Of a stretch of 64,000 nt of DNA, positions 38,110-46,193 are shown piece by piece; the first letter of the stretch is position 1, and every line of letters starts with the position of its first letter. The stretch lies in the NCBI RefSeq assembly GCF_008087625.1, contig NZ_CP042997.1:5394001-5458000 (forward strand), read 5' to 3'. Source of the DNA: Aquisphaera giovannonii (GTDB lineage: Bacteria > Planctomycetota > Planctomycetia > Isosphaerales > Isosphaeraceae). A program made the translations under genes and the position numbers. The notes beneath the pieces are model-generated. The model saw only the letters and a program-made list of their open reading frames with translations. It was not told where the DNA came from and made no database searches.

Positions 38110-38736
38110 TCACGGGCCCGCCTTGCGGCGGCCGCGGTGGGCCGCCTGCTTGGCCCGGTTCCCGCAGATCGCCATGCTGCACCATCGCCGGGCACGCCCG
38201 CGCGTGCGATCGACGAACAGGAGCGTGCAGGTCGAACCCTCGCAGGCCTTCACGTGCTCGAAGTCTCCGCCGCAGACGAACCCGGCGATCGCCTCGCCGA
38301 TCGGCAGCAGGAGGGACTCCGGGGTCCGCCAGCGCCGGACCTGCTCCACCTCCAGGGCGGACGCCCCTCCGGTGGGGCCGGCCACGACCTGCGTGAACCG
38401 CTCGTCCCTGCCCAGGAGGCGATTGAGCGGCTCGAGATCGCGGAGGTCGTCGGCGGTGAGCCTCCTGCCGCTCCGCGCCCTGACGAAGCCCCGGAACCAC
38501 TCGCGCAGGCTCCGAGCCTGCGCGGCGACGGCGTCGAGCTCGCCGGGGATCGCCCGGGCCTTCAGGGCCCTCAGGTCCTTCGCCGGCACCAGCTTGGCCT
38601 GCTCCAGCCATGCGAGCAGCCCATGGCCGTCGTCGATCCAGTCGACCTGCGTGTCCACGGGCGTGGCCAGGGTGTTGAGGAAGTCGAGCCCGGGCGAGCC
38701 GGACAGGAAGAAGGCTGGCGGCCTGTGAGTGCTCAT
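38110..38736 (-). CDS. CGNR zinc-finger transcriptional regulator (ABATE domain)
   Basis: A protein of 208 residues from ATG 38736; ATG 38781 would add 15 residues. The N-terminal ABATE domain (FFLSGSPGLDFLNTLATPVD, DGHGLLAWLEQAKLV) is followed by the C-terminal zinc finger: CEGSTCTLLFVDRTRGRARR, WCSMAICGNRAKQAAHRGRR. Both Cys pairs and the CGNR motif are intact. It diverges from the MDR oxidoreductase/haloacid dehalogenase pair and probably regulates it or itself. Confidence 0.92.
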   Translation of the reverse strand: MSTHRPPAFFLSGSPGLDFLNTLATPVDTQVDWIDDGHGLLAWLEQAKLVPAKDLRALKARAIPGELDAVAAQARSLREWFRGFVRARSGRRLTADDLRDLEPLNRLLGRDERFTQVVAGPTGGASALEVEQVRRWRTPESLLLPIGEAIAGFVCGGDFEHVKACEGSTCTLLFVDRTRGRARRWCSMAICGNRAKQAAHRGRRKAGP

Positions 38737-38765
38737 CGAGGGCTGAGATCCCGTTTCTCTGTGAT

Positions 38766-38778
38766 AACCACTTTGGTT
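38766..38778. promoter_or_regulatory. short palindrome in the CGNR leader
   Basis: aaccactttggtt (5-bp arms, 3-bp centre) lies 30 bp upstream of ATG 38736 in an AT-richer patch. It could be an operator for the CGNR protein. If translation starts at 38781 it would lie inside the coding region instead. Confidence 0.35.
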
Positions 38779-38782
38779 CATC

Positions 38783-39181
38783 TTGACAGGTTATTGTGTG
38801 CGTCGTAACCTGTCCCTCCCAGGCGGCACGGCCTGCGGATCTCCGGCCATCCCGGAGTCGCTCGCCTTGCGTCCGCTGCCGCGCGGGACGATAGGGGTGA
38901 GGCGTTCGACCGCCTGGGGCTCGTCATCAAGGTTACCACGGGGCGAGGTGAACCCGAGGCGATTGCGGGTCGACACCACGCGATCGGCGCGGAGGGCCCC
39001 ATCGCCCGGGTCGCGAATCGCCTCGCCGACCGGGGCGGACTCGACCGCCACGCCCTGTACCACCTCGATTGCGACGAGCCGACCGGCGCCCGCGCCGGCC
39101 TGTTCGGCTTCCTCCCGGCCGCCGGCGGCCCGGGCCGACGGGGAGCCATCTTCCTCGAGCGGGACCGCGGGAGGGCATCCG
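38783..39181. other. 399-bp interval with an open but unassigned reading
   Basis: The plus strand reads AFDRLGLVIKVTTGRGEPEA, HHAIGAEGPIARVANRLADR and ALYHLDCDEPTGARAGLFGF without a clear start codon. It looks protein-like, but I recognise no family. It may be a 5'-truncated gene just upstream of the MDR gene. Confidence 0.3.
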
Positions 39182-40156
39182 ATGCGAGCGATCCTCAGGA
39201 CGGCGTTCGGCGGGCCGGAGGTGCTGGTCATCCGGGAGATCCCGGAGCCGGAGCCGATGGAGGGCCACGCGGTGATCGAGGTCAAGGCGTTCGGCCTCAA
39301 CCACGCCGAGCTGCACATGCGCAAGGGGGAGTGGGCCGAGATCGCCGACGTCAGCGGCATCGAGTGCGTCGGCGTCGTCAGGTCGTGCCCCGGCGGGGAG
39401 TTCGCCCCGGGCACGAAGGTCGCGGCCCTGATGGGCGGGCTGGGCCGGACGATCAACGGCAGCTACGCCGAGGTCACCCGCGCGCCCGTGGCCAACGTGG
39501 CGGCCATCGAGTCGGGCCTCTCGTGGGCCGACCTGGCCGCGATCCCCGAGACCTATGCCACCGCCTGGACCTGCCTGTTCCGCAACCTGGAGGTCGCCGC
39601 CGGGCAGACGCTGGTCATCCGGGGGGCGACCTCGTCGTTCGGCCAGGCGGCGCTCGCCATGGCGGTCAACGCCGGGGCCAAGGTCGTCGCCACCACCCGC
39701 AGCCGCGACCGGTTCGCGATGCTCGAGGGGCTCGGCGCCGCCCGGGCGGAAGTCGAGGTGGCGGACCTCTCGACGCGGATCGCCGAGGCCGGGCGGATCG
39801 ATGCCGTGCTCGACCTCGTCGGCAACAGCACGATCCTCGATTCCCTCGCCATGCTGCGACGGGGCGGCCGCGCCTGCCTGGCGGGGTGGTTGGGGGGCCT
39901 CGCGCCGATCGCCGACTTCAACCCGCTGGCGCAGATGGCCAGCGGCGTCTACCTGACCTTCTTCGCCAGCTTCGTGTTCGGGAAGCCGGGATTCCCGCTC
40001 TCGGATGTCCCCCTTCAGGCGATCGCGGCCGACGTGGAGGCGGGCCGATACCGGGCGAGGCCGGCTCGCGTGTTCCGATTCGAGGAGATCCGCGAGGCGC
40101 ACCGCGTGATGGAGTCGAACGAGGCCGGGGGGAAGATGGTCGTCGTGCTCGACTAG
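39182..40156 (+). CDS. zinc-type MDR oxidoreductase (quinone reductase-like)
   Basis: A protein of 324 residues from ATG 39182 with GGGAGG upstream. The GroES-like N-terminus is seen as MRAILRTAFGGPEVLVIREI and FGLNHAELHMRKGEW. The Rossmann fold is TLVIRGATSSFGQAALAMAV with the AxxxFGxxA variant of the MDR motif. There are no structural zinc cysteines, so this is the QOR-like branch using NADPH. It is 22 bp upstream of the haloacid dehalogenase and likely co-transcribed. It diverges from the CGNR regulator. Confidence 0.9.
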   Translation: MRAILRTAFGGPEVLVIREIPEPEPMEGHAVIEVKAFGLNHAELHMRKGEWAEIADVSGIECVGVVRSCPGGEFAPGTKVAALMGGLGRTINGSYAEVTRAPVANVAAIESGLSWADLAAIPETYATAWTCLFRNLEVAAGQTLVIRGATSSFGQAALAMAVNAGAKVVATTRSRDRFAMLEGLGAARAEVEVADLSTRIAEAGRIDAVLDLVGNSTILDSLAMLRRGGRACLAGWLGGLAPIADFNPLAQMASGVYLTFFASFVFGKPGFPLSDVPLQAIAADVEAGRYRARPARVFRFEEIREAHRVMESNEAGGKMVVVLD

Positions 40157-40178
40157 CCGACGGGGGAGGAGGCCCGAC

Positions 40179-40907
40179 ATGTCACCGACCGCAATCCCGA
40201 CGCGTCCGCGAGGGGACGAGGAGCCCCCGTCGGTCGTCGTCTTCGACGTGAACGAGACCCTGCTCGATGTCGAGGCGCTCGGCCCCCTCTTCGAGGGCGT
40301 CTTCGGCGACCGTCGCGTCCTGCGCGAGTGGTTCGGCCAGCTCGTCCTGTACTCCATGACGGCCACGCTGTCCGGCCTCTACGAGGACTTCTTCTCGCTG
40401 GGCCGGGGCGTCTTCGAGATGCTCGGCGCCGCGCAAGGGGTCGCCGTCGAGGCGGCCGACGTCGAGGCGTTGCGGGAAGGCCTGCTCTCCATGCCCGCCC
40501 ATCCCGACGTGGAGGAGGGGCTGGGAGTGCTGAAGCGGGCGGGCTTCCGGCTGGTCACACTGACGAACTCGCCCCCCAACCCGAGGGGCGAGAGCCCGCT
40601 GGAGCATGCGGGGCTGGCCGGCCATTTCGAGCGCCAGTTCAGCGTCCACGCGGCCCGGGCGTTCAAGCCCACGCCGCACGTCTATCGGATGGTGGCCGAC
40701 GAGCTGGGCGTGACGCCCCCCGGGTGCTGCATGGTGGCCTGCCACGCGTGGGACACGATCGGGGCCCGGGCCGTCGGCTTCTCCGCCGGCCTGATCACCC
40801 GGCCGGGCAACGCCCCCTTGCCGGCGCCGGGGCTGCCGTGGCCGGACGTCGTGGCGCCCGACCTTCCCGCGCTCGCGGCCCGGATGATCGAGCGTTGGCG
40901 GTCGTGA
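40179..40907 (+). CDS. haloacid dehalogenase type II (HAD superfamily)
   Basis: A protein of 242 residues. HAD motif I is VVFDVNETLLD (nucleophile Asp at about 23), motif II VTLTNSPP, motif III lysine in AARAFKPTPHVYRM and motif IV CMVACHAWDTIGARAVGF. NETLLD and HAWD are typical of L-2-haloacid dehalogenases, which hydrolyse 2-haloacids to D-2-hydroxyacids. A D-2-hydroxyacid dehydrogenase lies 2.7 kb away on the other strand and could use the product; this is only an inference. Confidence 0.88.
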   Translation: MSPTAIPTRPRGDEEPPSVVVFDVNETLLDVEALGPLFEGVFGDRRVLREWFGQLVLYSMTATLSGLYEDFFSLGRGVFEMLGAAQGVAVEAADVEALREGLLSMPAHPDVEEGLGVLKRAGFRLVTLTNSPPNPRGESPLEHAGLAGHFERQFSVHAARAFKPTPHVYRMVADELGVTPPGCCMVACHAWDTIGARAVGFSAGLITRPGNAPLPAPGLPWPDVVAPDLPALAARMIERWRS

Positions 40908-40965
40908 GCGATGGACCGCGGCCGGGTCGAGGGCCCGGCCTCGGATCGTTTCGACGGAGGCACGC

Positions 40966-41070
40966 ATGGCGTACCTCGAGGAATACGACGTGCTCACCCC
41001 GGGCGGCGTGACGTCGGCCTCGCCTGTCATCTCGGGAGAGACGAGACAATCCCCGCGGTCGCGGAGTTGA
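40966..41070 (+). pseudogene. start of an unidentified truncated gene
   Basis: GGAGG at seven bases precedes ATG 40966, and the frame reads MAYLEEYDVLTPGGVTSAS, PVISGETRQSPRSRS before a stop. A good ribosome site with only 34 codons suggests a gene cut by the duplicated dehydrogenase fragment that begins about 41050. Family not recognised. Confidence 0.35.
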
Positions 41071-41137
41071 CGGACGCCGGCCCCCGCAAGGCCTCGAGCC
41101 GATCCGGCTCGACCGCGGGATGGACCACCCGCTTCAT
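41050..41137 (-). pseudogene. D-2-hydroxyacid dehydrogenase, 5' relic
   Basis: From ATG 41137 the minus strand reads MKRVVHPAVEPDRLEALRG and then SVNSATAG, matching MKLVIHPAVEPERLEALRR and FVNAATAE of the intact dehydrogenase gene. It ends after about 28 codons. Together with the following 213 bp and the DUF1016 start it forms the second copy of a duplicated segment. Confidence 0.7.
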
Positions 41138-41349
41138 CGACTCCTCCCCCGAGATGCCATCGACGATGGCGAACGGCCACCGCCCCGGGGACACGATGGT
41201 TGTTCAAGAAGGCGGCCGCAAGGAGATGACGGCCACCGGGCCCCCGAGCCCCGCGACGCAGGCCCCAGGGCCGTGGGGTATGATACGGTAGGCCGGGCCC
41301 GCGACGCCGGCGGGCCGGCCGCGTCCCACGCCCGATCCGAGGAGCCGGC

Positions 41350-42600
41350 ATGAGCGGACCTTCCCTGCCCCCCGACTACCCCGCCCTGCTCAAGGAAATC
41401 AAGGACCGCATCGCCCACGCCCAGACGCGGGCCATCCTCTCGGCCAACGCCGAGCTGGTCCGGCTCTACTGGGACATCGGCCGCATCATCGACGCCCGCC
41501 AGGAGGAAGAAGGCTGGGGGGCCGCCGTCATCCCCCGGCTGGCGAGGGAGCTCAAGAATGAGCTGCCGGAGCTCAAGGGGTTCTCGGAACGGAACATCAA
41601 ACGGATGCTCGCTTTCCACCGGGCTTACCGGGGCGCTGCGCCAATTGTGCCACAGCCTGTGGCACAATTACCCCGGCCCCCGAAATCGCCGCAAATGTTG
41701 GCGGAATCATCGACCCCTGCGGATGTGCCGCAACCTGCGTCCCGATTCTCCGGAGCCCTCCTCTGGTCCGTCCCGTGGGCGCACCATGTCATCCTCCTGG
41801 AGAAGATCAAGGACGAGCCCACTCGCCTCTGGTACATGGAGCAGACGGTCGCCAACGGCTGGAGCCGGAACGTCCTGCTGCTGATGATCCAGTCCGGGGC
41901 CCATGTCCGGCAGGGGAAGGCCGTCACGAACTTCGACCGGCTGCTGCCGGACCCTCAGTCCGACCTCGTGCGGCAGGCGCTGAAGGATCCGTACATCTTC
42001 GATTTCCTGACGCTCGAGGAGCCGTTCCACGAGCGCGAGCTCGAGACGGAGCTGCTCCGCCAGCTCGAGCGGTTCCTGCTCGAGCTCGGCCAGGGGTTCG
42101 CGTTCGTCGGGCGGCAGTTCCGCGTGGATGTCGGCGGCAGCGACTTCTCCATCGACCTCCTGTTCTACCACCTGACGCTCCGCCGGTTCGTCGTCATCGA
42201 GCTGAAGAAGGGCGAGTTCAAGCCCGAGTATGCCGGCAAGATGAACTTCTACCTGGCCGTCGTCGACGAGAGGCTCCGCCACGAGACCGACGCCCCGTCG
42301 ATCGGCCTGATCCTCTGCCAGGATCGGAATCAGGTCGTCGCCGAGTACGCCCTCCGCGGGGCGAGCAAGCCGATCGGAGTGTCCGAGTACGAGCTGACTC
42401 GCGCCCTCCCCGCGAGCCTGCGGTCGGCGCTGCCGACGGTCGAGGAGATCGAGGCGGAGCTGGGCGAACCTCTGGCGGGGACCCCACCCGCGGACGCCCC
42501 GCCGCCGGCCGCGGGAGACGAGGCCGCCGGGGGCCGGCGTCCGGCGAAGAGGTCGGCGAAGTCGGGCCGCAGGAAGGGGCCGCCGCCCGGGTCGAATTGA
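41350..42600 (+). CDS. DUF1016 / YhcG-type PDDEXK nuclease
   Basis: A protein of 416 residues. The DUF1016 N-terminal domain is LLKEIKDRIAHAQTRAI, LVRLYWDIGRIIDARQ, NIKRMLAFHRAY and HHVILLEKIKD. The C-terminal nuclease core is complete: FSIDLLFYHLTLRRFVVIEL with Asp269 and the ELKKG Glu284/Lys286, then GLILCQDRNQVVAEYAL. A Pro/Ala-rich tail (about 375-416) ends in a basic stretch. Members occur as stand-alone or restriction-linked nucleases and in toxin-like settings; no methylase or specificity gene is next to it. An unusual segment (97-135) interrupts the N-terminal domain and encodes a perfect DNA hairpin. Confidence 0.9.
   Translation: MSGPSLPPDYPALLKEIKDRIAHAQTRAILSANAELVRLYWDIGRIIDARQEEEGWGAAVIPRLARELKNELPELKGFSERNIKRMLAFHRAYRGAAPIVPQPVAQLPRPPKSPQMLAESSTPADVPQPASRFSGALLWSVPWAHHVILLEKIKDEPTRLWYMEQTVANGWSRNVLLLMIQSGAHVRQGKAVTNFDRLLPDPQSDLVRQALKDPYIFDFLTLEEPFHERELETELLRQLERFLLELGQGFAFVGRQFRVDVGGSDFSIDLLFYHLTLRRFVVIELKKGEFKPEYAGKMNFYLAVVDERLRHETDAPSIGLILCQDRNQVVAEYALRGASKPIGVSEYELTRALPASLRSALPTVEEIEAELGEPLAGTPPADAPPPAAGDEAAGGRRPAKRSAKSGRRKGPPPGSN
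41643..41669. repeat. perfect 12-bp inverted repeat inside the DUF1016 gene
   Basis: aattgtgccaca, a three-base centre, then tgtggcacaatt. This is the most AT-rich, most symmetric site in the gene and codes for IVPQPVAQL. It might be an operator, a processing site or the trace of a small palindromic insertion. Confidence 0.7.
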
Positions 42601-43074
42601 CCTGCCGGCGGCGTCGCGGAAGATCCCTCGGCGGAGGGGGGCTCCGGATGACGGGGCCGACGGAAGCTCGGCCGGGGTGGGGCAGCCCTCGCCGGGGAGC
42701 CGTCGTTGAAGGATGCCGACGGCCGATCGGAAAACCCGGGCGGCGTGAAATCGGGAGTAGGCCTCGCTGGAGGCTATGAGGGTAGAGGGCGTTGCATGCC
42801 TTTCCGCCTTCGTCGGCTCCCTGGCAATGCGGCTGCGGGAAAGGGGAGGATGGCCCCGGGGGGCGCCGCGGGCTGATTCGCCGCCCTCCGGGGGAGGGAG
42901 CGAGGGAGAAATGCGAAGAACGGCGGACGGCGAACCCGTCCGAAAACCGAGGTTAAGTCCAATCCTGGGAATGATTTGCTGTTCATCTGTTGCGCGCAGG
43001 TCGGCGCGCAACCGGAGCCACGGATATCGGGGCGGGGTGGGGGCGAGGGGGGCGTGACCCAGGCCGGCGAAGGC
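42601..43074. other. 474-bp convergent intergenic stretch
   Basis: Lies between the converging DUF1016 and ExbD-like genes. It contains only a short GC hairpin (gcctc-gctg-gaggc at about 42760) and no gene or repeat that I can support. Confidence 0.4.
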
Positions 43075-44490
43075 TCAGCTGGGCGTGGCGGGGGCGGAGG
43101 TCTGGGCCTTGGCCGGCGTGCCGGGCGCGCGGGGGCCGCCGGGCAGGAGGGTCGGGGCCGGGCCCTGGGGGGCGGCGGGCTTGGCGACGGCGATGCCCAG
43201 GCCGATCTCGTTGGCGGCGTCGTAGGCGAGGACCGCGTTGCGGTGCAACGTGGCGAAGTCCGCGGAGAGGAGCATCGTCTTGCGGTTGGTCTTCTCGCGG
43301 GCGCGGCGGAGGAGCTCGACCAGGTTCGCCCGGTCGGCCTCGATGGGCTCGCGGTCCAGCTTCATGGCGCCGGAGGCGTCGATCTCCACCAGGATGAAGT
43401 CGTCCTTGAGGTCGTCCAGCGACCGGGACCGCCCCTGGGCGACCGCGCCGGCCGGGGCATCCGCCGAGGGCTTGGGGATCTCGAGCGTCTTGTAGAGGAC
43501 CGTGGTGGCCGTGACCATGAAGAAGAGGACGAGCTGGAAGGCCACGTCCACCATCGGGGCGAGGTCCAGCTCCTCGATCTTCTCCGTGGCCGCCCGCGAC
43601 AGGGAGAACGTCTCCTCCTCCTCGTCGACCCCCTCGGCATCGCCCGGCGGGCCGGCGACGTCGCGGTCGCGGGAGGCGACGACCGGCAGCGCCAGGCGGC
43701 TGGAGCTGGAGCCGACGCCGCGCCCGCCCCGGCCGAAGTGCGGGTCGAGGTCGTCGGGGCCCAGGTCCGCCGGCTCGTCCATCGCGGACACGAGCGGCGC
43801 GTCCGCCGTGGGGGGCAGGGGACGGGGCGGGGGCGCCGGCGACGCCGCGGCGGGCCGGGGCGGGGGGAGGTCGGCGAGGTCCTCCTCGTCGGCGAGGATC
43901 TCGATGTCCGATCCATTCCCGTCGTCGGCCGCATGAAGGTCGGCTTCGTCCTCGTCCTCGTCTTCGTCTTCGTCGAACTCGGGCTCGTCCTCGTCCTCCT
44001 CGTCGTCCCAGACCCAGCCGGTGAGCGCGGCGAGGGCGCGGCGGTCGTCGGCCGAGGAGGGGGAGGGCGTGGGCAGGGCGGGCATCTCCTCGTCGAGGAC
44101 CGGGAAGGCGACGTCGGAGGAGGACGAGCCCGGGAGCTCGGTCGGCTGCCGGGGCGGGGGGGCCGGCGCGGGGGCCTCGGCCCCGAAGCCGGGCCGGATC
44201 TCCTCGAAGTCCGGGGGCACGGGGCGGGCCTGCGGCGGCGGGGGCGCGGCCGGGGGCGTCGGCTCGGGGCCCTTCGCGGCAGGCGGCGGCGACGGCGCCG
44301 CGGGGGGGGCGAGGAGCTCCGGGAAGTCGGCGAGGCGGGCCCACGGGGTCGTCGTGCCGGCGGGGCGGATCAGGTCGTCGTCGCGGAGCTCGCCGGCGGC
44401 GAAGGCGGCGCGGACGGCCTCGTCGTCGAGGTCGCGGCGGAGCTCGAGCCGGTCGGCGTGGAAGACGTCCCAGTTGGCCACGAGGTGCAC
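43075..44490 (-). CDS. ExbD-type biopolymer transport protein with long N-terminal extension
   Basis: A protein of 471 residues, three times the usual ExbD size. The ExbD core is at about 310-450: LDLAPMVDVAFQLVLFFMVT, the single membrane helix with the conserved Asp, and the periplasmic DDFILVEIDASGAMKLDRE. The first 60 residues resemble a GYF_2-like module (LELRRDLDDEAVRAAFAAGE). A Pro-rich linker and an acidic run (EDEDEPEFDEDEDEDEDEAD) follow. It is the last gene of an ExbB-ExbD-ExbD operon. It should energise an outer-membrane process with the proton motive force. Confidence 0.88.
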   Translation of the reverse strand: MHLVANWDVFHADRLELRRDLDDEAVRAAFAAGELRDDDLIRPAGTTTPWARLADFPELLAPPAAPSPPPAAKGPEPTPPAAPPPPQARPVPPDFEEIRPGFGAEAPAPAPPPRQPTELPGSSSSDVAFPVLDEEMPALPTPSPSSADDRRALAALTGWVWDDEEDEDEPEFDEDEDEDEDEADLHAADDGNGSDIEILADEEDLADLPPPRPAAASPAPPPRPLPPTADAPLVSAMDEPADLGPDDLDPHFGRGGRGVGSSSSRLALPVVASRDRDVAGPPGDAEGVDEEEETFSLSRAATEKIEELDLAPMVDVAFQLVLFFMVTATTVLYKTLEIPKPSADAPAGAVAQGRSRSLDDLKDDFILVEIDASGAMKLDREPIEADRANLVELLRRAREKTNRKTMLLSADFATLHRNAVLAYDAANEIGLGIAVAKPAAPQGPAPTLLPGGPRAPGTPAKAQTSAPATPS

Positions 44491-44526
44491 TCCGCGGTGG
44501 GGGCCTTGGGCCCGGATCGGCCCGGC

Positions 44527-44964
44527 TCACTTGGGGCCGAGCGGCTCCTGGACGCCGACGTGGATGGTGACCCCCTCGACCTCGGAGACGGCGGCGGCGA
44601 CCTTGAGGACCTCGCCGTGGGGGACGTCGCCGTCGGCCTGGAGGATGACCTTGCGGCGGCCGTCGCGGACGGCGTCGGCGGCGGCCTTGCGGGCCTGGTC
44701 CAGGCCGATCACGGGTCCCTCGCCGTGGCCCAGGAGCAGCCGGGCCTCGCCCCCGGGCGCGTCGGGCTTCGTCAGGGTCAGGAACACGGCCTGGGACTCG
44801 GGCACGCCCACGCCGTGCCGCGCCGGGGGGACGTCCACCTTCTCGCCGCCGGTCATCTGGACGGAGAAGAGCATGAACGTCATGAGCTGGAAGACGACGT
44901 CGACCATCGGGGTCATGTCGATGTGCTCGTCTCGCTCGTCGGTCGCTTCGCGGCGGAGCAGCAT
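44527..44964 (-). CDS. exbD: ExbD/TolR-type biopolymer transport protein
   Basis: A protein of 145 residues with the standard layout: short cytoplasmic N-terminus, HIDMTPMVDVVFQLMTFMLF with the proton-carrying Asp, then a periplasmic domain (KVILQADGDVPHGEVLKVAA). It is 59 bp after the ExbB gene and 36 bp before the larger ExbD. With ExbB it should form a proton-driven motor. Confidence 0.93.
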   Translation of the reverse strand: MLLRREATDERDEHIDMTPMVDVVFQLMTFMLFSVQMTGGEKVDVPPARHGVGVPESQAVFLTLTKPDAPGGEARLLLGHGEGPVIGLDQARKAAADAVRDGRRKVILQADGDVPHGEVLKVAAAVSEVEGVTIHVGVQEPLGPK

Positions 44965-45023
44965 GGGAGTCGGGCCGGGCGGGGTAGGGGGCTGGTCCTT
45001 GGTCCGGGTCGGGGCCGGTCACG

Positions 45024-45749
45024 TCATCGCGGGTAGCCGGTCCGCGACGGCCCCGGCTCGTGGCGGCCGCCGCGGGCGGGCGGCGGCGCGGCGGGCACGC
45101 CGTGGGTCGGCGCGGCCGGGTCGGCGGGCTCGAGGATCTCGATGACGTCCTGGAGCTGCCGCTCGGTGCGGTCGCGGAGGCGTCGGAGCCGGGCGTGGAC
45201 GTCGTTGCCGATGAGCATCATGGGGTTGGCGATGAGCAACCCCGAGCCGGTGGCCCAGAGCGCGAGGCTGATGTCCGAGGCGAGCTGGCGCGGGTTGACC
45301 TGCTCCGCCCCGCCGATCCGGCTGAAGGCGGCGATCATGCTGGCGACGGTGCCCAGCAGCCCGAGCAGCGGGCCCATGCGGACGATCGTGGAGATGCTGG
45401 CCAGGCGGTTCTCCATGCCGGCGATGACCTCGGTGTGGAACTCGGTGACCAGGAGCTGGCGGATCTTGGCGAGGCCCTTGTCGCGGTTCTGCAGCGCCAC
45501 GGCGATGAGCTGGGCGAGGGCCTTGTGCCAGTAGGCGGGGCTCTGGCAGACGGCGATGGCGGCGTCGAACTTGCGGGCCTGGCAGAGCTCCTGCACCTGG
45601 GAGATCAGCGGGCGGGGGTCGGCGAGGGTCTTCTTGCGGAGGGTCCGGTAGAGGAGGATGCCGTTGTAGACGCCCCAGACCGCCAGCAGGGCGAGCGCGC
45701 CGTAGATGGCATAGCCGAAGGAGTCGATGATCCGGATGGTCAGATTCAT
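45024..45749 (-). CDS. exbB: MotA/TolQ/ExbB proton channel protein
   Basis: A protein of 241 residues from ATG 45749. Helix 1 is ALLAVWGVYNGILLYRTL. The ExbB signature is VRMGPLLGLLGTVASMIAAF (helix 2), followed by LASDISLALWATGSGLLIAN (helix 3). The C-terminus is Pro-rich. It is the first gene of the operon. No TonB or TonB-dependent receptor is in the window, so the partner is unknown. Confidence 0.93.
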   Translation of the reverse strand: MNLTIRIIDSFGYAIYGALALLAVWGVYNGILLYRTLRKKTLADPRPLISQVQELCQARKFDAAIAVCQSPAYWHKALAQLIAVALQNRDKGLAKIRQLLVTEFHTEVIAGMENRLASISTIVRMGPLLGLLGTVASMIAAFSRIGGAEQVNPRQLASDISLALWATGSGLLIANPMMLIGNDVHARLRRLRDRTERQLQDVIEILEPADPAAPTHGVPAAPPPARGGRHEPGPSRTGYPR

Positions 45750-46193
45750 GGGGCCAGGATCCCGTGCGACGCGTCGCCGAGGAGGAGATGGGCGGCCCGG
45801 TGGGCCGGCCGCGACTCTCATTCTTGCGAGCCGGCGGCGGCCGCCGCAAGGGCCCGGGGGGCGGCGCCAGCGCCCGCGGCCGGCGGGGTCGGTGGGGTGG
45901 ACAGACGGCCGAGGGGGGCGCTACACTGAAATCATTCGAGGACGCCCCGTGATCAACTCCGGCCCGGGCCGCGCCGGCTCCGGCGAGGCCCGGGCCCGGG
46001 CAGAGGACGCCGCCAGGCGAGGGCCGCGCGGCGGCCGGCGGGGCCCGCCCCGGCCGCGCGGGGGGCCTCCCGATCGCTTCCCAACCCTTGCCACGCCCGC
46101 CCGGGCGCGTGAGAATGGCGAGGTCCACGTTCTCCATCGTGGCGACAGACGAGCGCCGATTGAGCAATCGAAAGTTCCATCGAGTTCCTGCCC
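45750..46193. other. 444-bp divergent intergenic region
   Basis: Separates the starts of the ExbB operon and the REC-HATPase gene, so it should hold promoters for both. It is very GC-rich. I see no convincing -35/-10 pair, repeat or further gene. Confidence 0.4.

Noticed and set aside
41350-42600. DUF1016 gene as part of a restriction-modification or toxin-antitoxin locus
   Set aside because: No methylase, specificity subunit, helicase or antitoxin gene lies next to it.
42976-45036. Plus-strand frame over the ExbB/ExbD operon
   Set aside because: The Gly/Arg/Val-rich translation mirrors the clear ExbD genes on the opposite strand.
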